Assembly: GCA_014238905.1 (NCBI GenBank)
Contig: JABAAE010000002.1
Span: 248,001-312,000 of the forward strand
From: Planctomycetota bacterium
Lineage (GTDB): Bacteria; Planctomycetota; Planctomycetia; Pirellulales; Pirellulaceae
Length of the DNA stretch: 64,000 nucleotides
Direction of reading: 5' to 3'
The notes beneath the pieces are model-generated. The model saw only the letters and a list, made by a program, of their open reading frames with translations, had not been told where the DNA came from and did no database searches. Of this stretch, positions 37,260-46,997 are shown piece by piece (position 1 is the stretch's first letter; each line of letters begins with the position of its first letter). Both the position numbers and the translations under genes were made by a program.

Positions 37260-38282
37260 TCAGTTCATCTGACTCAGCACAGCCAATCGAGTCAGCTTCC
37301 GGTAAGCGGCTCCGGAATCAATGGATTCGATGGCTTTTTTCGCACAAACCGCCAGATTATCGCCCTCATGACCGACTAACCAGATTGCTGCGGCGGCATT
37401 CATGACCACGATATCTCTGGCTGGGCAATTTTCGCCATTTAAAACCTTTTGTATCAACCCGGCGCTTTGCTGAGGATCACTGGCCAAAATGGCAGATCGC
37501 GTCGACCCCTTCAACTGGAAATCTTCAGGCTCCCACGTCACCGACTTCAGCTCGTTTGGATTGACCATCGTCACCGCAGTGGTGGAACTGTTGGAGACTT
37601 CACAAATGCCATCATTTCCGTGAACAACAACTGACCGGGTCGTCCCTAATTGCTGAAGTGCGGCGGCAATCCGCTGCCGCTGATCCGGATTGCCTACGCC
37701 AACAAGCTGAAACGATGCTCCGGCTGGATTACAGAGTGGTCCCAACAAGTTAAAGATTGTTGGCACACCCAAGCTTTTTCGAACGGCTCCCACGTTTTTA
37801 ACTGATTCATGAAAAAGCGGTGCGAAGCAGAAACATAAACCCACCTCATTCAGACAATTCTCGACGGTTTCTTTCGAAGAAGAAACATTAACACCCAACT
37901 CAGTCAGCACATCAGCAGATCCAGTCTTGCTTGATACTTTCCGGTTGCCATGCTTGGCAATCGAAATCCCTGCACCGGCGGCCACAATAGCAGCGGCGGT
38001 ACTGACGTTAAATGTTCCTGACCCATCCCCCCCAGTTCCACAGGTGTCCACTAAATCACTTCGACTGGAGCTGATGCTGGACATTTTGGATCTCATCGCA
38101 CGAGCCGCTCCTACGATTTCTGAAACCGCCTCGCCCTTTTTCTTAAGGGCCAATAATAATGACCCCATTTCATTTTGAGAAACCGCACCGGACATCATCA
38201 AGCCAATGGCGTCTTCCATCTCTGCCGCCTGCAGATCAGTGCCAAGTTGTATCTTCTTGATATAGCTGGGTATTGAATTCAC
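37260..38282 (-). CDS. trpD: anthranilate phosphoribosyltransferase
   Basis: A 340-residue enzyme that joins anthranilate and PRPP, second step of tryptophan synthesis. The glycine-rich PRPP loop DTCGTGGDGSGTFNVSTA, the KHGNRKVSSKTGSADVLTEL segment and the PTIFNLLGPLCNPAG motif are complete. Length is normal. GTG 38282 is chosen over an upstream TTG because a full GGAGG (38292-38296) stands nine bases before it. It is the only trp gene here, so the pathway is scattered in this genome or the others lie elsewhere. It diverges from the nucleoside hydrolase gene. Confidence 0.92.
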   Translation of the reverse strand: MNSIPSYIKKIQLGTDLQAAEMEDAIGLMMSGAVSQNEMGSLLLALKKKGEAVSEIVGAARAMRSKMSSISSSRSDLVDTCGTGGDGSGTFNVSTAAAIVAAGAGISIAKHGNRKVSSKTGSADVLTELGVNVSSSKETVENCLNEVGLCFCFAPLFHESVKNVGAVRKSLGVPTIFNLLGPLCNPAGASFQLVGVGNPDQRQRIAAALQQLGTTRSVVVHGNDGICEVSNSSTTAVTMVNPNELKSVTWEPEDFQLKGSTRSAILASDPQQSAGLIQKVLNGENCPARDIVVMNAAAAIWLVGHEGDNLAVCAKKAIESIDSGAAYRKLTRLAVLSQMN

Positions 38283-38291
38283 TTGATGACA

Positions 38292-38296
38292 CCTCC
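38292..38296 (-). promoter_or_regulatory. Shine-Dalgarno that decides the trpD start
   Basis: CCTCC on the plus strand reads GGAGG on the trpD strand, nine bases ahead of GTG 38282. It is one of the strongest ribosome-binding sites in the window and favours the GTG over TTG 38300. Confidence 0.7.
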
Positions 38297-38594
38297 ACAA
38301 CAGACGCTAAATAACTGAAATCCTGATTGCAATAGCATCTTACACCGAACCTGTTCCCGGTGTGAGTGTCTGACTATCTGGTGCTGAATCACCGGATTTT
38401 AGAACCTACTGCTCAGAGGATTCCGGCCTCGCAAATCGAGCTTGCAAACCGAAAGGCTTCATTTCTGCAAAGATGAGATCCTCAAATTATCATTATCGTT
38501 GGAGATCCTCGGTTTTTCTCAAAAATTTCGTCTTTCGAAGAATCGCGACGTCGCTCACAATAGTAATTCGAAATTGGCTTTACCCTATTAACGA

Positions 38595-39536
38595 ATTGGA
38601 TCCATCATCGAAAACGGCCGAAAAATCATTGTCGATTGCGACCCTGGAATTGACGATGCGGTGGCGATTTGCGCGGCACTATCTGCTTCAGGAAATGATG
38701 TTTTAGCGGTCACGGCTGTCGAAGGCTGCGTTGACGCGGAACGTGTGACTGCCAACGTCGAATGCATCGTGGAAAACATCGACCCAAAAAAAATACCGCG
38801 TACCGGCGCCGCTGTTGCCGCAGACCATGCGATCGCTGTCGACACAAGGTTTCTTCATGGCGACGACGGACTGGGAAACGTCGAACTGAAAGGTTCAACA
38901 TTTCTGCACCGAGTCCCTTCAGACAAACTGATTGTGGACCTGTTGCGGAAGCACCCCAGTGAAGTCAGTATCATTTGTCTGGGACCTTTGACTAATATTG
39001 CCAGGGTATTAAAACTCGAGCCAAACGTTGCAACCTTAATTGATCAGTTGGTTATTGTTGGTGGAAGCCTCGATGGAATCGGCAATATCACGCCTGCCGC
39101 CGAGTTCAATATGTATTTTGACCCCGTCAGCGCCCGCGAAGTCTTTCAGTCAGCAATCACAAAAACATTAATCCCGCTGAACCTGACCCGCCAAGTCGAC
39201 TTTGGTTTTGAGTTTTATAACCAAATATCAACCGCCAGCTGTCCTGATTTTCTCAAGGCTAGTATTCAGCATTTCTTTCAGAGCTTTCGACGCCAACTGG
39301 GACTTGAGTCAATTCAACTCCACGATGCGGTCGGGTTGGTTGCAGCTCTCAATCCGCGTTTGCTCTCTACCAGCGAATTTTCAGGTGATGTTGAACCGGG
39401 TGGTGAGATTACCCGCGGAGTGACCGTTTTTGATCAACGTCCTCATCGCGAATGGCAGTCCAATATGTCGGTGGCCGTCGAGATGGACACTCAGCAGGTA
39501 TACGAAGAACTCATTGAGTTAATTTGCAGCTCGTAA
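38595..39536 (+). CDS. nucleoside hydrolase (IunH family) with no standard start codon
   Basis: About 313 residues. The Ca2+-binding signature of nucleoside hydrolases, DCDPGIDDAVA, is encoded at 38634-38663, and the ICLGPLTNIARVL and AEFNMYFDPVSAREVF segments follow as expected. The enzyme would split ribonucleosides to base and ribose. The frame is closed by TAA 38589-38591, and no ATG, GTG or TTG occurs in frame before the Asp cluster. The first in-frame standard codon, GTG 38661, would delete the essential aspartates. ATT 38595 or ATC 38604/38607 are the only candidates, so the start is uncertain: rare initiation codon or a base error. Confidence 0.8.
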   Translation: MGSIIENGRKIIVDCDPGIDDAVAICAALSASGNDVLAVTAVEGCVDAERVTANVECIVENIDPKKIPRTGAAVAADHAIAVDTRFLHGDDGLGNVELKGSTFLHRVPSDKLIVDLLRKHPSEVSIICLGPLTNIARVLKLEPNVATLIDQLVIVGGSLDGIGNITPAAEFNMYFDPVSAREVFQSAITKTLIPLNLTRQVDFGFEFYNQISTASCPDFLKASIQHFFQSFRRQLGLESIQLHDAVGLVAALNPRLLSTSEFSGDVEPGGEITRGVTVFDQRPHREWQSNMSVAVEMDTQQVYEELIELICSS

Positions 39537-39713
39537 ATCAAGTAACGATTTTTCTTTCAACCCAGCTCCATTTCATCTCTCTGTTCATTGGTCTGGGAAC
39601 ACCTGATAAAGGGAAGCCCGACCAAAAAATCCTAATTGTCTAGAATCCAACAACCCAACCATCCTTGGCTCGCGGCATTCTCTTGGCGATCTCGCACCGC
39701 CGTTTATTCAATG

Positions 39714-40772
39714 TTAATGAGTGCCAGACCTTAGATCGACAAAGCGTACCAAATCTCCGACACGCACCGACAATTCCAGTGCAGTCACCCGATCAATCGC
39801 AACCGTATGATCCTCCCCGACAGTCAGCTTACCAAGACAAACTCGGAATCCCTCCAGCTGACAGTTGCCAACCAACCGATCCGGCTGACTAATCTCCTCT
39901 ACCACCTCGGATATCGGCATCTTGCGGCTTTCCCGGACAGTGCGGATTTCTGAAGTTTGGCAGTGCAATACGGGCCCCCCATCAAAAATATCTATCAGAT
40001 TACGGTGCTGAAAGCCTTCATCACTCAACATCTTTCGAGCAGGCTTGGTATGAGCATGGACGTTGGCAATGACCTCCTGAGCGTCAGCCGGCAAAAGGGG
40101 AATGTAGATCGGATGCCGTGGAAAAAGATCGGCAATCACATTTTTGAAACTGGTTGTCAAAGTCTCCGTTTGGGGAAAGTCAATCTCAAAAAAATGGGCG
40201 CCGATAGCATTCCAAAACGGAGAAAAACCATCGTCAGTCACATTACCACGCATTTCCGCGATGGTCTCGTCATCAAACCGTTGGGGAAATTCTGCCATCA
40301 ACAGAAATCGGGAGAGCGACAATAATCGACCATGTCCCTTGCCCCAATAATCGGGTGACAAGAAAAGGCTGCCAATTTCTGTTGGTCCGTTATGCTCCTC
40401 CAGCAAATCCAAATAGGGCACCTCCTTGTTGACACCTAATTCCTGACTTTTGTGCAGCGAGTTCTTGATTTCATAGGAATAAAATGGCAGGTAACCGCCA
40501 ATCTTCGAATAAATGGAACAGGTGCCAACAACTGTTCCCAAAGCAAGATCTTCCATCACAAAAACATAAGGCTGTCCCGCAGGACGCCCCGATTTCATAC
40601 GAAAAGCAAATCCGGATGCCTCTATTCGCTCCAGAAGTTGATCTTTGGATATTTTTAGCGTTGTCAATCCGTAAGCAGACTTCTGGATCAGCTTATATAG
40701 CTGATCAACATCCGGTTCTTCGGCAGGCCGCACAATTAACATCTTTTCATCCTGACATTCATTTGGGGGCAT
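39714..40772 (-). CDS. astA: arginine/ornithine N-succinyltransferase family protein (AstA-like)
   Basis: A 352-residue AstA-family acyltransferase that moves succinyl from succinyl-CoA to the alpha-amino group of arginine. Visible are LIVRPAEEPDVDQLYKLI at the start, SIYSKIGGYLPFYSYEI, the GNAT-like LFLSPDYWGKGHGRLLSL, and the C-terminal strand segments expected of the family. Its ATG overlaps the aminotransferase stop by one base (TGATG), so the two are translationally coupled. AstB, AstD and AstE are not in the window. Arginine, ornithine or lysine could be the real substrate. Confidence 0.85.
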   Translation of the reverse strand: MPPNECQDEKMLIVRPAEEPDVDQLYKLIQKSAYGLTTLKISKDQLLERIEASGFAFRMKSGRPAGQPYVFVMEDLALGTVVGTCSIYSKIGGYLPFYSYEIKNSLHKSQELGVNKEVPYLDLLEEHNGPTEIGSLFLSPDYWGKGHGRLLSLSRFLLMAEFPQRFDDETIAEMRGNVTDDGFSPFWNAIGAHFFEIDFPQTETLTTSFKNVIADLFPRHPIYIPLLPADAQEVIANVHAHTKPARKMLSDEGFQHRNLIDIFDGGPVLHCQTSEIRTVRESRKMPISEVVEEISQPDRLVGNCQLEGFRVCLGKLTVGEDHTVAIDRVTALELSVRVGDLVRFVDLRSGTH

Positions 40773-42160
40773 CAGCTTGACATAGCCTGGACGACTTCTT
40801 CAATGATCTCGGCAGCGCGATCAATATGTTGGGTAGTCACAACGCCTAGTGGCAATAGAAACCGAATACGGCTGATTTTTCCGCCAGCGATAAAGCTCAT
40901 CAGTCCTGCATCAAATAATGCGTGGCACATCGCCTTGGCTTTTTCTGCATTGCCACCAAACGGTGTAAATGCAACCATTCCACCAATGCCATAGGGTCCT
41001 GAAATCGTATTAGGATAAGACTCGCCAATTCTCTTCAAATGATTTTCGAAATGGCGATGCAGATTGACATTCAGGCCTTCGGCACCAAAATTACCACGCT
41101 CCATCAAGCCGCGAATGATTGCACGGGCCGCATTAATAGCCCATGTACTGCCGGTAAAGGTCTGGCTAATCAATCCGGGACGCGGGTTATAGTCAGACTT
41201 GAACAAAGTCGCACATACCTGCGATATCTTTCCAATCGTGATAATATCGATTTCACTCTGCAGTTCAAAATGCTGCGTTGCATAAGGCGAAGTTGTCCTT
41301 CCAAAGGTTTGAACCTCGTCGGCAATAATCGCACAATTCTGCCCCTTCAATGCTTCGATTAACGCCATGAAAAACTCACGGTGTCCGGGGTAATACCCCC
41401 CCTCACCCTGCACCAACTCCATCCAAAATGCGGCATGTTTTCCGGGATGGCGAGAAAGATGAGATTCGAGATGGCTTACCGCCGACTGGATACTCTGCTC
41501 ATGCCTGGTCTGGTCATAAAACGGCAGGTAGTCAACTTGAATCGTCTCCGGCAGACCATCCCTGTAGGCCGCTTTGTCAGTCACCTGTGCAAGCGCCAAA
41601 GTACGGCCAGCGAAACAGTGTTTAAAGGCCAGGATCCTGTTAGCGGGATGATTCTTTTGAAACGCGATTTTCAGCGCATTTTCATTCGCCATGGCGCCGC
41701 TGGTGGAGAGGAAGCAATGAGCATATTCATCACTTCCTTCGTTCAAAAGCTCCAACAACAACTGGGAAAGATCGACACTCTCGGTATTAGTTTGAAGATT
41801 GCCCTGCATCACCGTATCTGATATCGCAGAGTCGATTCCAGCGGCAACAAGATCTGGATGACAATGACCAAACCCATGGACGCCGATACCGGTAATCATA
41901 TCCAACTTAACGCTCCCATCAGCCAATTCGACAAATGGCCCGTTTCCGGCACCAGATGAAAGGTATGGAAAATAGAGTGCTCCTCCCCTAAATGCCGCAT
42001 AATCATTCAATAGCCGTTGATAATCCACAACACGCTCTGCTGCGGGTGGACGAACATCGACGATGCTGGAAGCATGTTCCTGGACGACTTGAAGAATCAG
42101 CGATTTCGCCTCAACCAAACGAGGGTCGGCTGCAATTTTTTTCGAAACTAGTTCGGACAT
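40772..42160 (-). CDS. class III PLP aminotransferase (lysine/ornithine-type)
   Basis: A 462-residue fold-type I aminotransferase. VHGFGHCHPDLVAAG, FLSTSGAMANENALKIAF, AIIADEVQTFGRT and the PLP lysine in IDIITIGKISQVC (Lys311) are in the right order. The GKxxQVC neighbourhood and STWAINAARA resemble L-lysine 6-transaminases more than the AstC/ArgD group, so the partner substrate may be lysine or a succinylated diamino acid. ATG 42160 is preferred over TTG 42175. It is coupled to astA by a one-base overlap and lies 84 bases downstream of the M20 hydrolase gene. Confidence 0.82.
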   Translation of the reverse strand: MSELVSKKIAADPRLVEAKSLILQVVQEHASSIVDVRPPAAERVVDYQRLLNDYAAFRGGALYFPYLSSGAGNGPFVELADGSVKLDMITGIGVHGFGHCHPDLVAAGIDSAISDTVMQGNLQTNTESVDLSQLLLELLNEGSDEYAHCFLSTSGAMANENALKIAFQKNHPANRILAFKHCFAGRTLALAQVTDKAAYRDGLPETIQVDYLPFYDQTRHEQSIQSAVSHLESHLSRHPGKHAAFWMELVQGEGGYYPGHREFFMALIEALKGQNCAIIADEVQTFGRTTSPYATQHFELQSEIDIITIGKISQVCATLFKSDYNPRPGLISQTFTGSTWAINAARAIIRGLMERGNFGAEGLNVNLHRHFENHLKRIGESYPNTISGPYGIGGMVAFTPFGGNAEKAKAMCHALFDAGLMSFIAGGKISRIRFLLPLGVVTTQHIDRAAEIIEEVVQAMSS

Positions 42161-42243
42161 TGGATATCTGATCAATATTGAAGTTGCAAAAACATCGGGC
42201 GTCGTACGTAGTCGTCCATTTCTGTAAACGCTTCGTTCACGCC

Positions 42244-43470
42244 CTAATCTAACGAGAAATCTCCAGCAGCATAACGCATCAACACCAAAGCCGTCAGCTT
42301 GGCACGTTCGGCCAGACTGTCAATCAGCAAATATTCGTCGGAACTGTGTATTTCACCACCTCGGGCACCCATTGTATCGATGTTGGGTACGCCGACGGCG
42401 GCCAATTTATTGCCATCGCTAGCGCCACCGGTATTCCGCCAGGCAATCGGCAAATCCAGATCCCTGGCGGTGGCAGAGATCGCTTCTTTAAGCCTTTGGG
42501 TTGCACCATCCACGTTTTTGGGGGGAGAAAAAAACGCTCCATGGAGTTCGCAGGTGATTCCATCTCTGTCCATCCATTTTTTTGCAATGCGATCCAACTC
42601 CATTTCAAACCACTCTTGTTGCTCAGCACTGTCTACCCGAGCATTAACACGAACAATTGCCAGATCTGGGACGACGTTCAGAGGCCCGCCCCCATCGATA
42701 CGCGCCACGTTAATGGTCACCTCTGGATGCTCTTCGTTTAAACGATGTAGTTCCAAGGCGATATCGGCGGCAGCAATCACCGCATTGCGACCTTTTTCGA
42801 AATCCCTACCGGAATGGACAGATTTACCTCTTGCGATCAGGGAAAAATTCCCCGAACCCTTCCGTCGATCTACCAGTGTCCCATCGGGCAATGCGGGTTC
42901 AAATAACAGTCCAAAATCGCACTGCCTCGCTCGTGACTTAATAAATTCCTGACTGGAAGGAGATCCGATTTCTTCATCTGAGTTTAGAACGACCTCCCAG
43001 CCGAGTTTTGTTCGCAAACTGGACCGTTCCAACGCCCTGAGAGCAAATAACATGATGACCGCTCCCCCTTTCGCATCGATCACCCCGGGGCCGACCATAA
43101 TGCCTGGTTGCTGCTCAAAACATGTCTGAAATGCACTTGTGGGCTCATAAACAGTATCCAAATGGATACAAAGAAAACACTGTTTCCCGACAGCAGGACG
43201 TTGAACCACGTGCAACACATTGGCAAGCGGACGCTTTTCCAGAATTCCCTGGGAATTAACAATTTCGAAATCCGGAATTTCTACTTCCGAAACCAAGGCA
43301 CCAAAATCCGAAAATGCCAAACGGAATATTTCCCTGACCTGATCAACGCCACTGGTTTCCAGCGTATAGGAATTAATATTACAAGTCGCTTCAACGAGAT
43401 TTCGCATGCTGGTTGACTGCGAGTCCAGCCATTGGCAGACCTTGGCAAATTCGGTGCCGAATTCTTGCAC
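42244..43470 (-). CDS. M20 family metallopeptidase / deacylase
   Basis: A 408-residue di-zinc hydrolase of the carboxypeptidase G2/ArgE group. Ligand segments are CIHLDTVY (His), GPGVIDAKGGAVIML (bridging Asp), VLNSDEEIGSPSS (Glu-Glu) and GARGGEIHSSDEYL (His), with a dimerisation insert between. Such enzymes remove acyl groups from amino acids or cleave terminal amino acids. Being first in a run with aminotransferase and AstA-like genes, it could take off the succinyl group at the end of a modified route, replacing AstE; this is inference. GTG 43470 is used as start. Confidence 0.82.
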   Translation of the reverse strand: MQEFGTEFAKVCQWLDSQSTSMRNLVEATCNINSYTLETSGVDQVREIFRLAFSDFGALVSEVEIPDFEIVNSQGILEKRPLANVLHVVQRPAVGKQCFLCIHLDTVYEPTSAFQTCFEQQPGIMVGPGVIDAKGGAVIMLFALRALERSSLRTKLGWEVVLNSDEEIGSPSSQEFIKSRARQCDFGLLFEPALPDGTLVDRRKGSGNFSLIARGKSVHSGRDFEKGRNAVIAAADIALELHRLNEEHPEVTINVARIDGGGPLNVVPDLAIVRVNARVDSAEQQEWFEMELDRIAKKWMDRDGITCELHGAFFSPPKNVDGATQRLKEAISATARDLDLPIAWRNTGGASDGNKLAAVGVPNIDTMGARGGEIHSSDEYLLIDSLAERAKLTALVLMRYAAGDFSLD

Positions 43471-43554
43471 GAAAGTTCATTCCTTCCAAAAAAAAACAGC
43501 AGGTGTTTTCCAACGATTAAATCGGGGCAGAAGAAGCAAACCCAGAATTTACAC

Positions 43555-44994
43555 TTAGTGCAATTCAGGAAATGGTTTCCTGAGGTCCAGCTTATCTTCC
43601 AACATCAATTGCTGTTGCAACATTTCATTAAAAAGGCTCCGCATTACCGGGCGGGAATCTGGTTCTGCTGCCAAATCATGCATCTCAAGGGGATCTTTTC
43701 TCAAATCGAAAAGTCGGGCTACCTTGGCCTGGGGGTAAAGGATGAGCTTGTAATCCTCGTTCCGGATGCTTCGTTGGAGATTCAGATAACCACCGTAAAT
43801 CGAACCGTATGGACTCGGTCGCCCCTTCAACATCGGCAACAGGCTATTGAATTCAACATGACTCGGCTTCTCAACCCCTGCCAGATCAAGAGTCGTTGCC
43901 ATCACATCCTGCAGGTAAATGGACCCCTTGATGGTTTTCGATTTTTCAACACCTGGTCCAGCAACCATAAAAGGGACACGGACACTGTGGTCATACATAT
44001 TCTGCTTGCCCATTAACCCGTGATGCCCACAGGCCAAACCATGGTCAGCAGTAAAGAAAATCCAAGTGTTTTCCCGCTGCCCACTTTCATCCAGTTTTTT
44101 TAGAATTCGATTTATTTGGGCATCCATGTGTGTGATGATCGCATAATACTCCTGTCGATTGACTTTAATGGCATGCTCGGTCCGGGGAAAAATCGCAAGC
44201 TTTTCATCTCTCAATGAGGGTCCCAAACCGATCTTATCCTTGTGTGGATAGAGCGGAAGAAAATCTTTAGGCACAGCGACCTTGTCTAATGGGTAGCGGT
44301 CGACGTATTCCTTGGGGCTTTGACGTGGGTCATGAGGTGCATTGAAAGCAACATACATAAAAAACGGTTTATCCTGTTTCTTAGAGTCTTCCAGGAATGT
44401 CATCGCATCGTCCCCCACGACTTCGCTCCAATGCTTACCACCTTCCCAAAAACCACCAAATTTTGGATCGTACGGAGACCAGGGATCTGATTGATCGGCC
44501 TTGGGCCGTCCATAACCTTGGGGAGTCTGATTAGGCATACCACCCCGTATGTGAGTAGCCACGTCAAAAGCCAATTCGGCCTTGGCCCGACAGTGCCATT
44601 TGCCGGTAAAATAGGTCTTGTATCCGGCCGTTTTCATATACTCGCTCCACCAGCGTCCGGCTTGACGTTCTTTTTCGCTGGTACCGTGAACCTTTTTCGC
44701 ACGCCAAACAAAACGACCTGTATTCAACATCGTGCGACTTGCTACGCAGACAGCTCCGCTCCACGAGCCCATGTTGAAGCAATGGCTGAAAGTCGTTCCC
44801 TGTTTCGCCAAGCGATCCAGCGTCGGAGTTTGAATTTCCGAATTTCCCGCTGCGCCAACCGTTTCATAACTGTAGTCATCGGCAAAAATAAACAGGATGT
44901 TTGGCTTGCCCGTTTCGTTACCCTGCGTGGAGTGAATCACGGGTACCGAGAAAATGAAAACAACCAAAACCAGGAGCACAATAAATCGATTCAT
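43555..44994 (-). CDS. secreted sulfatase
   Basis: A 479-residue type I sulfatase with an N-terminal signal peptide (MNRFIVLLVLVVFIFSVPVI). Formylglycine site Cys83 lies in CVASRTMLNTGR. Metal and catalytic parts include NILFIFADDYSYETVG, TYFTGKWHC and TADHGLACGHHGLMGK. Arylsulfatase-type proteins are numerous in planctomycetes and strip sulfate from algal or host polysaccharides; the substrate here is not readable. ATG 45015 would add seven residues, but ATG 44994 places the signal peptide at the N-terminus. No sulfatase-maturing enzyme is nearby. Confidence 0.9.
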   Translation of the reverse strand: MNRFIVLLVLVVFIFSVPVIHSTQGNETGKPNILFIFADDYSYETVGAAGNSEIQTPTLDRLAKQGTTFSHCFNMGSWSGAVCVASRTMLNTGRFVWRAKKVHGTSEKERQAGRWWSEYMKTAGYKTYFTGKWHCRAKAELAFDVATHIRGGMPNQTPQGYGRPKADQSDPWSPYDPKFGGFWEGGKHWSEVVGDDAMTFLEDSKKQDKPFFMYVAFNAPHDPRQSPKEYVDRYPLDKVAVPKDFLPLYPHKDKIGLGPSLRDEKLAIFPRTEHAIKVNRQEYYAIITHMDAQINRILKKLDESGQRENTWIFFTADHGLACGHHGLMGKQNMYDHSVRVPFMVAGPGVEKSKTIKGSIYLQDVMATTLDLAGVEKPSHVEFNSLLPMLKGRPSPYGSIYGGYLNLQRSIRNEDYKLILYPQAKVARLFDLRKDPLEMHDLAAEPDSRPVMRSLFNEMLQQQLMLEDKLDLRKPFPELH

Positions 44995-45198
44995 AGCAAC
45001 AAATTCTGACCTCATTAAACGGCAGGTTAATAACTAGATCATCAGAAATCTCCGACTCCGATCGGTTGATTATAACGTAAACCCGACGCTACGTTTTAAT
45101 TGACCTTTCTGGCTTTATCGAAGTCATCAAAAGCAAAACAAATTGGTATACAATCAGGCCAGTAAATGTCCCCATAGTTTTCGCTCTTGAGACCAACC

Positions 45199-46977
45199 AT
45201 GGCTTCTAAATTCCTTCCATTTAACCGGTACTGTCTGTGGATGGTGTTCTTTTGCGGAGCCCTGACGCACCCCGCTGACGCGCAGGATTCATTGCCATCA
45301 AAGCGGTCTGACGAAGCGACCGTAGACCAGGGTTTCGAAAACGCGATCGATACGTTTTTGACCCTGCCCGTCCATTTCAACGGACGGGTTACCAAAATTT
45401 CTCATGTCGCAGAGATTTACCTCGAGCGAATCTCTGGCAATTCACCGGTGGAAGAGAACAACGCCAAGACGCCTGGTTCGGTCTCCACAAAAACATGGTT
45501 TCTGGATGCCATCTGCAATCACCCGAGAATATGGGACTGCCAATTGATTCCGGTACCCACGGAACTAATCCCACTCATCAAGATCGACAACAGGAGTAGC
45601 AGGCGATTCTCGATGAATGAAATTGAACCGTTTATTCCGGCTATAGAAGCTGCTCGCCAGACGACAAAGAAAAATCCATTGATACAATTGCGAAACAAAG
45701 TTCAGGCAATCGACGACCTTTTTTTCCGCATTGGGCAGCTCCGAAGTCTAACGGATTTCCACCTTCTGGATTCCAACATTCAACTTTTGGCAGAACGGGC
45801 AATCGCCGCGTCGGGCCAACCGATCCCCATGCTCGCGCCGCCGGATGTCAATCATCCGGAATCTCGTGGACAATGGAAACCATTTTTGTTGGCTTATTTT
45901 GAAGATACTGTCCAGCAAACCCATCGCCCTGACTTGAAGCTGCTTGCTCAAATTCTGGATGCACATCGCAACAATAACAGAAAAATTTTCCAGGCGTCCG
46001 TTAATGCTTATGCAAAGAGTTTAACAAACCGACATTTTTATCATCCGTTGAGCTACCAGGTTCCGGCGAAATGGACCGAACTTGGTAACGCGTTTGACCA
46101 ACCATTAATTTTCCTGGGGGATGCCCGAGGATACGGATCGCCTATTGCCAGTTTTGCATCTCGGGAAAACCCCCTGGTTACCGGTGGCCTGACATGTGTT
46201 CGTCTTTCTCCTTCCACTATCCAACAACGAGCCAATCACGATCGTTTTGCGGCTGGACGATTACCCCTTGATTCGAAGAACATCACGGCCAACATCAAAC
46301 GTATTCGACTCGGTGAGTGGGAAGCTAGTCATTATGAAGTCACAGACCATCCAACACGCCCACATGTCAACCACTCGATGCGCATTCAATTCAGCACCGG
46401 AAACCTGGCGTGGACAATTTCCTGGTACGGACCCAAGAAAATAGTGGAATCTGAGCGTCAATCCTTTATGGAATTCGCCAAGTCGCTGACCGTCCAACCC
46501 GGATTCTTCGAAGGATTATTGAAAACCAAAAAGCGGGAGGAAACCCCCAAGGGATTTTTCGATGTCGTTTACATCTCTGTAATAGACACCCAAACCATTA
46601 TGTTTCACCTGATGACAACCGAATCTTACCGGGCCGAAAGAGAAGATGAACTGCGGGCGGCTATCAGCAGCTTGAAGACGCCAGTTCAGATGAGCGAAGG
46701 AAACATATCGGATCGTCTGGAATGGAAAACACCCAAAAGCTGGACCTCATTTTCATCCGATGGCATTAATCTGGGCGACAAACACAGTTTTCTCACCATC
46801 CATGTTTTCGATGGCCAGGCTAACGAACCGACTCAGTCCAAACTGGTAGACATCATTCGTTTTGGGAACTACCCACAGATGATTGTTGAAAAAAAAATCG
46901 TCATCCAGTTGGGGGAGCGAACCGTCTACCGATGGGCTCTAAGAGCACCCCAATTCCGCACCAACAATACCCCGTAA
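45199..46977 (+). CDS. secreted protein with a CcsA-N-terminal-like region
   Basis: A 592-residue exported protein; MASKFLPFNRYCLWMVFFCG plus ALTHPADAQD is a signal peptide. Residues ~45-110 (FLTLPVHFNGRVTKISHVAE, then TKTWFLDAICN) strongly recall the extracytoplasmic N-terminal region of planctomycete and Bacteroidetes cytochrome c biogenesis proteins, which reads LPVQxxGRVKPLDTFAR followed by WLLDxL. The membrane-spanning heme-handling part is missing, and the rest is a separate soluble region with DRLEWKTPKSWTSF near the end. Function unknown; if the resemblance is real, it may be an orphan assembly domain. ATG 45199 is used, not TTG 45187. Confidence 0.6.
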   Translation: MASKFLPFNRYCLWMVFFCGALTHPADAQDSLPSKRSDEATVDQGFENAIDTFLTLPVHFNGRVTKISHVAEIYLERISGNSPVEENNAKTPGSVSTKTWFLDAICNHPRIWDCQLIPVPTELIPLIKIDNRSSRRFSMNEIEPFIPAIEAARQTTKKNPLIQLRNKVQAIDDLFFRIGQLRSLTDFHLLDSNIQLLAERAIAASGQPIPMLAPPDVNHPESRGQWKPFLLAYFEDTVQQTHRPDLKLLAQILDAHRNNNRKIFQASVNAYAKSLTNRHFYHPLSYQVPAKWTELGNAFDQPLIFLGDARGYGSPIASFASRENPLVTGGLTCVRLSPSTIQQRANHDRFAAGRLPLDSKNITANIKRIRLGEWEASHYEVTDHPTRPHVNHSMRIQFSTGNLAWTISWYGPKKIVESERQSFMEFAKSLTVQPGFFEGLLKTKKREETPKGFFDVVYISVIDTQTIMFHLMTTESYRAEREDELRAAISSLKTPVQMSEGNISDRLEWKTPKSWTSFSSDGINLGDKHSFLTIHVFDGQANEPTQSKLVDIIRFGNYPQMIVEKKIVIQLGERTVYRWALRAPQFRTNNTP

Positions 46978-46997
46978 GTTGCCCAGGCATTTTTGTC

